27,488 nt of DNA from the NCBI GenBank assembly GCA_036402175.1, contig DASWTK010000096.1:1-27488 (forward strand), read 5' to 3'. A program made the position numbers and the translations under genes. This document shows, piece by piece, positions 23,101-27,488 of this stretch (position 1 is its first letter; each line of letters starts with the position of its first letter). The stretch comes from DASPKM01 sp036402175. GTDB lineage: Bacteria; Bacteroidota; Bacteroidia; Chitinophagales; Chitinophagaceae. Below the pieces are notes generated by a model. It was not told the DNA's origin. It worked only from the letters and a program-made list of their open reading frames with translations, and did no database searches.

Positions 23101-23477
23101 ATGGTAACTCGTTTGCCCAATTCAATTACAGAAGCGCACGGTTAGACAGGTGGACTGCTCCCGGCACTTCTAACTGGGAGCCAAGAGTGACTGACCTCGC
23201 GAGCATCAACAGGGAGAATTCTACGTATATGATCGAGGATGGCAGCTATTTCAGGATCCGCAACGTACAGATAGGATATAACTTCAATCCGGGATGGCTT
23301 ACAAGGGCACACGTCAAAAATCTCAGATTGTATGTGAACGGGCAGAACCTGAAAACATGGAAACGTAACTCAGGATTTACCCCTGAAGCAGGTGGTTCGG
23401 CTACAAGCTTTGGAATTGATAATGGCGGATACCCGATCCCTGCTATCATTTCATTTGGATTAAATGTATCTTTTTAA
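20142..23477 (+). CDS. SusC/RagA-family TonB-dependent outer membrane receptor with STN domain
   Basis: An 1111-aa outer-membrane transporter. A long n-region precedes the signal helix (MRLTAALILFACLHVSAG, residues 23-40). The ATG at 20142 is preferred; Met23 (20208) is an alternative. An STN signalling domain spans about 45-125 (SLKLQSADLKKVLAAIEKKT). A carboxypeptidase-regulatory-like domain follows at about 135-205 (ITGKVSGPTGEGLAGVSVTI), then a plug with VVVIGYGTASKRDLTGSI, SLQGKVAGLSIVNSG and SLAVFGIRGASGVIIVTTKK. The C-terminal 22-strand barrel ends in the aromatic signature IISFGLNVSF. With SusD it imports an oligomer, most likely glycan-derived; the STN domain signals to the FecR upstream. 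Confidence 0.95.
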   Translation: MKKRENSYAFIKHPVYLKLVRIMRLTAALILFACLHVSAGTLSQDRISLKLQSADLKKVLAAIEKKTDYRFLYNDALITNKPKVDINVTNEAVTAVLDQILQKTGIGYRVLDNKLVVLRPVAEDQPLDIQDVRITGKVSGPTGEGLAGVSVTIKGTSSGVTTDAGGNFAITVPDENVTLVFSYVGFETQELPVAGKTTINVTLVASDRAMDQVVVIGYGTASKRDLTGSIVKIAGKEIADKPNTNPVASLQGKVAGLSIVNSGVPGQEPDIRIRGTISRYQTKPLYVVDGIWNDNINFINPADIESIEVLKDPSSLAVFGIRGASGVIIVTTKKGRIGNPLVTFSSSVGFKKIVDKPELTDATGFKTLYDEQRVNQGDVPYPYYSLFTGNTDWIDLIQKENAIITNNNVGISSGTERNKFYFGVGYILEEGLIKHEKLDKITLTFNDELRVNKAIKLGVNFNGYRAMLPQVHSFSGALIATPIVTPFNSTYNAYNKLPEAIGGPQIGNPLMGVEATKNTDLQREYRFVGSFFGEVNFLNDFTFRVNYLGDLNFINRRRYTPLINVFAAEIDTLAPQSGFTTTGVGQSENTFSKFQQDYLLTYKKKFGEHSLTVLGGFTTYYESYSSTSGTVSQRVNGDPIPNDKRWWYLNVFPYGDPSTRLGSSDQWERSTASVLGRVLYNFGGKYMVNASFRRDGSSEISSANRWNNFWAVGAAWELSRENFMNGVDFFDYVKLKASVGKQGNQATGIHYPYYPNYITGQSAPFGETIVPAYVLRYRNDPNLRWEFVNSWEAGVELASFKNRLRFEFNYYNKTTDDLLTFVDQGADEFYINSGRIANKGIEVIAAWNDQLSNGLGYTLSANLTTINNEVEKVYTEGFDIIEGPARTLAGYPIAHFYGYVHDGIYQSYADKLGSPNAAALGDYGPGDIKFKDLNNDGVIDVKDRTVIGNPTPDLIYGMSVGLNFKGFDFSVDMQGVYGNEIWRAWGNGNSFAQFNYRSARLDRWTAPGTSNWEPRVTDLASINRENSTYMIEDGSYFRIRNVQIGYNFNPGWLTRAHVKNLRLYVNGQNLKTWKRNSGFTPEAGGSATSFGIDNGGYPIPAIISFGLNVSF

Positions 23478-23496
23478 AACAATAAATTCCCGCGAT

Positions 23497-25002
23497 ATGA
23501 AACAATTTATAAGAAGTTTTTGGGGCCTGGTTCTGATGCTGGTAGTGGCATCGGCTATTTCAGGTTGTAAAAAGTTTCTTGACCGAAAACCTCTTGGTAC
23601 GGCTACCGAAGGCGACCTCTCTGTAGGAGGAGTTGAGGGAAAAGTGTTCGGCCTGTATGGCGCTTTGCGCAATAACGGCATGACCGATTTCCCGATGCTT
23701 TGGTTCAAGACCATTCGTTCGGATGATGCTGTAAAGGGCAGTACAACCGGCGACCTTGCCGATGCAGGACAGATCATGGACAATTTCCAGTATACAAAGG
23801 ACCACTGGTTGTTGAATGCATATTGGGACGACCACTTCGGATTTATCAATGCAACCAATGACGTACTGCACGACATTGATTCGCTGAAGCTGACTGACGC
23901 GGGCAGTATCATCAATGCCGCCGAAGCAAGGTTCATGCGCGCGTATGCTTATTTTGACCTGGTGCGCGATTATGGTGAAGTACCCATTATCAATTTTAAA
24001 GTGTACAATGTAAACGATGCAAATAAGCCAAAGTCAACAGTAGCGCAGGTTTACGCCTTCATTGATGCGGATCTCGCATTCGCTGCGCAAAACCTTCCAC
24101 TGGCATGGAGCGCGCAGTATGAAGGCCGTGTTACAAAAGGAGCTGCAAATACTTTGATCGCTAAAACCCAGCTTTACCGTCAGAATTGGTCGGGAGCACT
24201 GGCAAAAGCCGAAGAGGTGATCAGTTCTGGTCAGTACGGACTTTATCCTTCATATCAGAACTTCTTTAAGGAAGAAGGTGAGAATTCCCAGGAATCAATA
24301 TTTGAAGTGCAGATGTACGTTAGTCCGAACGGTACTCAGACAATTGGTAACAGTCATTTCCAGGTACAGGGTGTGCGCGGTTCCGGCGACTGGGATCTTG
24401 GATGGGGCTTTAATGTGCCAAGCGTATCTCTCGATACTTCCTATGAGGTTGGAGACCCCAGAAGAACAGCTACTATCCTTTATTCAGGTCAGCCAGATGG
24501 AATCTATGGAAGAACCGTACCAACTGCTCCTCCGCTTGTTCAGCCAATGTGGAATAAAAAAGCATATCCCGATCCGGCTCGGAGAAATTCTATTTCAGAC
24601 AAGAGCCAGGACGGACATTTCAGCAAATGGATGAACATCAGATTACTTCGTTATGCCGATGTGCTGCTGATGGCGGCCGAAGCGGCCAACGAACTTGGCG
24701 GCGCTGCAAATACTACCAAGGCGCTCGGTTATCTTGAAGCTGTCAGAGCAAGGGCAAGGGGTGGAAACAATACAATACTTCCGCCGGTAACAACAACCAA
24801 CCAGGCACTGCTCAGAGTAGCGATTCAGAAGGAAAGAAGGGCGGAGTTTGGAATGGAATTCGAACGATTCTACGATCTGGTGCGATGGGGACTTGCGGCC
24901 ACTTATTTACCGGGTTATCAGAACAAAAACCGTTTCTATCCGATACCACAACCTGCCATCGACAGATCAGGAGGCGTATTGGTTCAGAATCCTGAATGGT
25001 AA
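23497..25002 (+). CDS. RagB/SusD-family nutrient-binding lipoprotein
   Basis: A 501-aa outer-membrane lipoprotein that forms the lid of the SusC transporter. The frame is open from 23464 (overlapping the end of susC), but ATG 23497 gives the proper lipoprotein signal ending SAISGC (Cys24), then KKFLDRKPLG. SusD marks are present: AEARFMRAYAYFDLVRDYGE, the TPR-like middle, RLLRYADVLLMAAEAANELG, IQKERRAEFGMEFERFYDLV and the C-terminal FYPIPQPAID and QNPEW. The substrate cannot be inferred, as no degradative enzyme is visible in the window. Confidence 0.95.
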   Translation: MKQFIRSFWGLVLMLVVASAISGCKKFLDRKPLGTATEGDLSVGGVEGKVFGLYGALRNNGMTDFPMLWFKTIRSDDAVKGSTTGDLADAGQIMDNFQYTKDHWLLNAYWDDHFGFINATNDVLHDIDSLKLTDAGSIINAAEARFMRAYAYFDLVRDYGEVPIINFKVYNVNDANKPKSTVAQVYAFIDADLAFAAQNLPLAWSAQYEGRVTKGAANTLIAKTQLYRQNWSGALAKAEEVISSGQYGLYPSYQNFFKEEGENSQESIFEVQMYVSPNGTQTIGNSHFQVQGVRGSGDWDLGWGFNVPSVSLDTSYEVGDPRRTATILYSGQPDGIYGRTVPTAPPLVQPMWNKKAYPDPARRNSISDKSQDGHFSKWMNIRLLRYADVLLMAAEAANELGGAANTTKALGYLEAVRARARGGNNTILPPVTTTNQALLRVAIQKERRAEFGMEFERFYDLVRWGLAATYLPGYQNKNRFYPIPQPAIDRSGGVLVQNPEW

Positions 25003-25037
25003 AACTGACTTTACTAATCAACTTAATTTATCTTTTT

Positions 25038-25865
25038 ATGATGACATATAAATTAAACTGGTTCAAGCTCGGCACGGCGCTGATGTTCGGCAGTCTGCTC
25101 TTTGCATGCCAGAAACTGGATAAGCCATCTCTGCCTGATAACTATCCGGTGGATCCCGATAACCCGGGTGGAACGCTGAAGTTTTATACTGCGTTTGAAA
25201 ATACAACGGTAGACAGCATAAAAGCCACCTTTGCAGCCACTTCAACCATCTCATATGAAAATGGGATCAGGGGCAGGGCAATGAAAGGTGCCACCGGGAA
25301 ATATATTTCTTACGGTGCTGCCAACGACGTTGCAAAAGCAACAAGCCTTTCCGTTTCACTCTGGATCAATACGCAAAAGCACGATGGCGGCGCACAGGGC
25401 GTATTCATGTTGCCAAGGGAAGGTGACTTCTGGGGCAACCTGTTTTTGATGATCGAAGGCAACAATGGTCCAACAGATTCAATGTTCATCAAATTCCATT
25501 TTGCCGGACAGTGGGCAGAGTTTGGTGGCGCCCTGCGTTTCCCCGATATGTACGGCAAATGGCGTCATTTAGTATTTACTTATGATGAAGCCACCTCCAA
25601 ATTTGCGGCTTACCTGGATGGTGTTGCGAGAACACTACCAGCAAGCATGACCGACAGGAAAAGTGGTGGAAACCCACTTGGTAAACTGGTGTGGAACAGG
25701 CCTTCAAAATTTATATTCGGTGGATTTCAACAGCATCTTGGAAGTCCCTGGAATGCGCCAGAACCATGGATGTTGAATTATACAGGTTTGCTTGACCAGT
25801 TCAGGATTTACAGCAAGGCGCTTTCGCCAGCTGAAGTAAAAGCTCTTTTCGATAGCAAACAGTAA
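25038..25865 (+). CDS. LamG/concanavalin-A-like domain lipoprotein
   Basis: A 275-aa predicted surface lipoprotein. The frame is open from 24996, but ATG 25038 (or 25041) gives a lipoprotein signal ending GSLLFAC with Cys at 25, followed by QKLDKPSLPDNYPVDPDNPG, a typical linker. Residues ~50-275 fit the laminin-G-like/concanavalin sandwich: LSVSLWINTQKHDG, GKWRHLVFTYDEATSKFAAY and the closing hallmark GLLDQFRIYSKALSPAEVKA. It probably binds a carbohydrate or other surface ligand for the SusCD pair. It is 35 bp after susD. No catalytic residues are recognised. Confidence 0.88.
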   Translation: MMTYKLNWFKLGTALMFGSLLFACQKLDKPSLPDNYPVDPDNPGGTLKFYTAFENTTVDSIKATFAATSTISYENGIRGRAMKGATGKYISYGAANDVAKATSLSVSLWINTQKHDGGAQGVFMLPREGDFWGNLFLMIEGNNGPTDSMFIKFHFAGQWAEFGGALRFPDMYGKWRHLVFTYDEATSKFAAYLDGVARTLPASMTDRKSGGNPLGKLVWNRPSKFIFGGFQQHLGSPWNAPEPWMLNYTGLLDQFRIYSKALSPAEVKALFDSKQ

Positions 25866-25886
25866 CAATCCAACCATATAAGTATC

Positions 25887-25919
25887 AGAAGGGAGGGTTG
25901 ATTTCATACCCTCCCTTCT
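25887..25919 (+). terminator. 12-bp perfect hairpin after the LamG gene
   Basis: AGAAGGGAGGGT (25887-25898) and ACCCTCCCTTCT (25908-25919) form a perfect 12-bp stem with a 9-nt loop, followed by AATAATATT rather than a long T run. It may be a terminator or an mRNA-stabilising structure that lowers expression of the following gene relative to susCD. Confidence 0.65.
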
Positions 25920-25973
25920 AATAATATTCCGGCGAGAAAGATTACTCCTGTATATTAATCTGCATATCAAAAC

Positions 25974-27488
25974 ATGCAAATCAGGATCTCACATGTACGC
26001 TCTTACAGCGTAGCCGTGATGTCGTCACTGGCTATCATTCTTTTTATGTCTGCATGCAGGAACAAGGAAAATCTTCTTTCAATTGTTCCCGCTTCATCGT
26101 CAGGGATCACTTTTGCCAATATGCTCGAGGAAAGGGAAGGCCTAAACATCCTTTATCATATCAATTATTACAATGGTGGAGGCGTATCTGTTGCGGATTT
26201 CAACAAAGATGGTCTGACCGACATTTATTTTACCGCAAACTCTAAAGGGAACAACAAGCTCTATCTCAATAAAGGCAATTTTGTTTTTGAAGACATTACA
26301 GCAAAAGCAGGAGTGGCCGGCACGGCCGACTGGTGCAGCGGCTCCACCATCGCAGACGTGAACGCAGACGGCTTCCCTGATATTTATGTAATGGTTGTTG
26401 CCGGCAAACTCGGACTTAAAGGACATAATCAGCTATTCATTAACAATGGCAACAACACATTTACCGAAAGCGCGGCGAAATATGGATTGGACGCAAGCGC
26501 GCTCGGTGAACAGTCGGCCTTTTTTGATTACGACCGCGATGGCGATCTTGACTGCTTTATTTTAAATCAGTCCGATCATCCGTTCGCATACATCGTCGAC
26601 ACTTCGCATAGAAAAGAATACGACTCGCTTTCAGGAGATAGGTTGTTGAGAAATGATTGCAATACAGCTTCCGGAAGATTTACCGATGTTAGCAAAACTG
26701 CTGGCATCTGGCAAAGCAAACTCGGTTATGGTTTGGGGTTAGCAGTTGCAGATCTTAACAACGATGGATGGGATGATATTTACGTAAGCAACGATTTTCA
26801 TGAGAACGACTACTACTACGTAAACAATGGCAATGGAACCTTTACCGATGCGGGACGAAAGCACTTCAGGCATTTTTCAAGATTCAGCATGGGTAATGAT
26901 ATCGCGGATTATAACAACGACGGTCACCTGGATGTAGTTACCGTTGACATGCTTCCCAATGAAGAAAAAATATTAAAGACATACGGCAGCGACGAACAGT
27001 TTGATATTTACCGTCAGAAAATAACCAGCAATGGATTCCTTCCGCAATTTTCAAAAAATTGCCTTCAGCGAAACAATGGGAATGGCGAAAGCTTCAGCGA
27101 AGTAAGCCTCATCAGCGGTGTATCGGCAACAGACTGGAGCTGGAGCCCGCTTTTCACCGATCTTGACAACGATGGCATTAAAGATCTCTTCGTTACGAGT
27201 GGTATTCCAAAAAGACCGGTCGACCTGGATTATGTAAGGTTCATTTCAAATTTGTATGTCCAGAAGCAGATGAACAGAACTACATCACTGGATAAGGAAG
27301 CGCTTGATAAAATTCCTGACGGCTCATCTCATCCGTTCATATTTCAGGGAAATGAAGACGGCATCTTCACCGATAAAAGCATGGAATGGGGAACAGGAGA
27401 GCAGAAAGGATATTTCAATGGCGCGGCCTGGGCCGACCTTGACAACGATGGCGATGTTGACCTGATAGTAAACTCCATCAACGCTCCC
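25974..27488 (+). CDS. FG-GAP/CRTAC1-type (VCBS repeat) lipoprotein, 3' end cut by window
   Basis: The first 505 codons of a larger protein, open to the window edge. The N-terminus is a lipoprotein signal ending LFMSAC (Cys28). Seven integrin-type calcium-binding repeats are visible, each with a (D)xN/DxDG core: near 74 (ADFNKDGLTDIYF), 127 (ADVNADGFPDIYV), 184 (FDYDRDGDLDCFI), 259 (ADLNNDGWDDIYVSND), 311 (ADYNNDGHLDVVTVDM), 395 (TDLDNDGIKDLFVTSG) and 487 (ADLDNDGDVDLIVNS). The spacing, the YVSND and VDMLPN segments, and the start LYHINYYNGGGVSVADFNKDG match the large CRTAC1/ASPIC-domain surface proteins often encoded next to SusCD pairs. Function unknown; a beta-propeller adhesion or binding role is likely. 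The expected C-terminal ASPIC/UnbV domain would lie outside the window. Confidence 0.9.
   Translation, partial: MQIRISHVRSYSVAVMSSLAIILFMSACRNKENLLSIVPASSSGITFANMLEEREGLNILYHINYYNGGGVSVADFNKDGLTDIYFTANSKGNNKLYLNKGNFVFEDITAKAGVAGTADWCSGSTIADVNADGFPDIYVMVVAGKLGLKGHNQLFINNGNNTFTESAAKYGLDASALGEQSAFFDYDRDGDLDCFILNQSDHPFAYIVDTSHRKEYDSLSGDRLLRNDCNTASGRFTDVSKTAGIWQSKLGYGLGLAVADLNNDGWDDIYVSNDFHENDYYYVNNGNGTFTDAGRKHFRHFSRFSMGNDIADYNNDGHLDVVTVDMLPNEEKILKTYGSDEQFDIYRQKITSNGFLPQFSKNCLQRNNGNGESFSEVSLISGVSATDWSWSPLFTDLDNDGIKDLFVTSGIPKRPVDLDYVRFISNLYVQKQMNRTTSLDKEALDKIPDGSSHPFIFQGNEDGIFTDKSMEWGTGEQKGYFNGAAWADLDNDGDVDLIVNSINAP

Noticed and set aside
22509..23120. Minus-strand open frame of 203 aa within susC
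   Set aside because: Shadow of the SusC barrel coding sequence; no recognisable motif.
23464..23496. Upstream start for the susD gene overlapping susC
   Set aside because: The extra 11 residues come before a complete lipoprotein signal that starts at 23497, so the later start is preferred.

Overview
The window is a chromosomal segment from a Bacteroidota bacterium, most likely a member of Chitinophagia/Chitinophagaceae. The evidence is the SusC/SusD pair next to an ECF sigma factor and FecR, several Bacteroidota-type promoters (-7 element TAnnTTTG), lipoproteins with short Cys lipoboxes, the order uppS-bamA-ompH-ompH-murI, and low-complexity A+C-rich intergenic repeats. The assignment rests on gene content alone; no database search was possible.

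Layout. 1-564 has no gene. It starts with a degenerate 11-bp tandem repeat and ends in a telomere-like AAACCC(G/A) array whose minus strand has many GGG tracts. 565-6329 (+) is a cell-envelope block: undecaprenyl-PP synthase, BamA, two Skp/OmpH-like chaperones ending in a strong terminator, and glutamate racemase. 6356-7415 (+) is rpmH-rnpA-yidD, with a structured rpmH leader and two hairpins before an rnpA that lacks a normal start codon at its conserved N-terminus. 7422-10204 (-) carries a lipoprotein, Mn-type superoxide dismutase, TadA-like deaminase, a relic of a LytTR DNA-binding domain, and a DUF1801/YdeI-like protein. 10319-13308 (+) holds a stand-alone TonB-dependent-receptor-like protein and a DUF4268 protein. 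13309-17774 (-) holds a lipoprotein amidohydrolase, an aldo/keto reductase directly behind hflX, and a small outer-membrane beta-barrel protein. A CAU-anticodon tRNA follows at 17940-18013 (-).

18101 to the right edge (+) is a nutrient-uptake locus: ECF sigma factor, FecR anti-sigma factor, STN-containing SusC receptor, SusD lipoprotein, LamG-domain lipoprotein and the start of a large FG-GAP/CRTAC1-type lipoprotein cut by the window end. The expected logic is that substrate binding at SusCD is relayed through the STN domain to FecR, which frees the sigma factor to transcribe the operon. No glycoside hydrolase is visible, so the substrate is unknown.

I found no convincing new defence or mobile system. 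The more unusual items are the repeat DNA (telomere-like array, 11-bp tandem, modular dispersed repeats), the LytTR relic, the rnpA start problem, the compact tRNA unit with a hairpin abutting its 5' end, and the hairpin-rich leaders of rpmH and susC.
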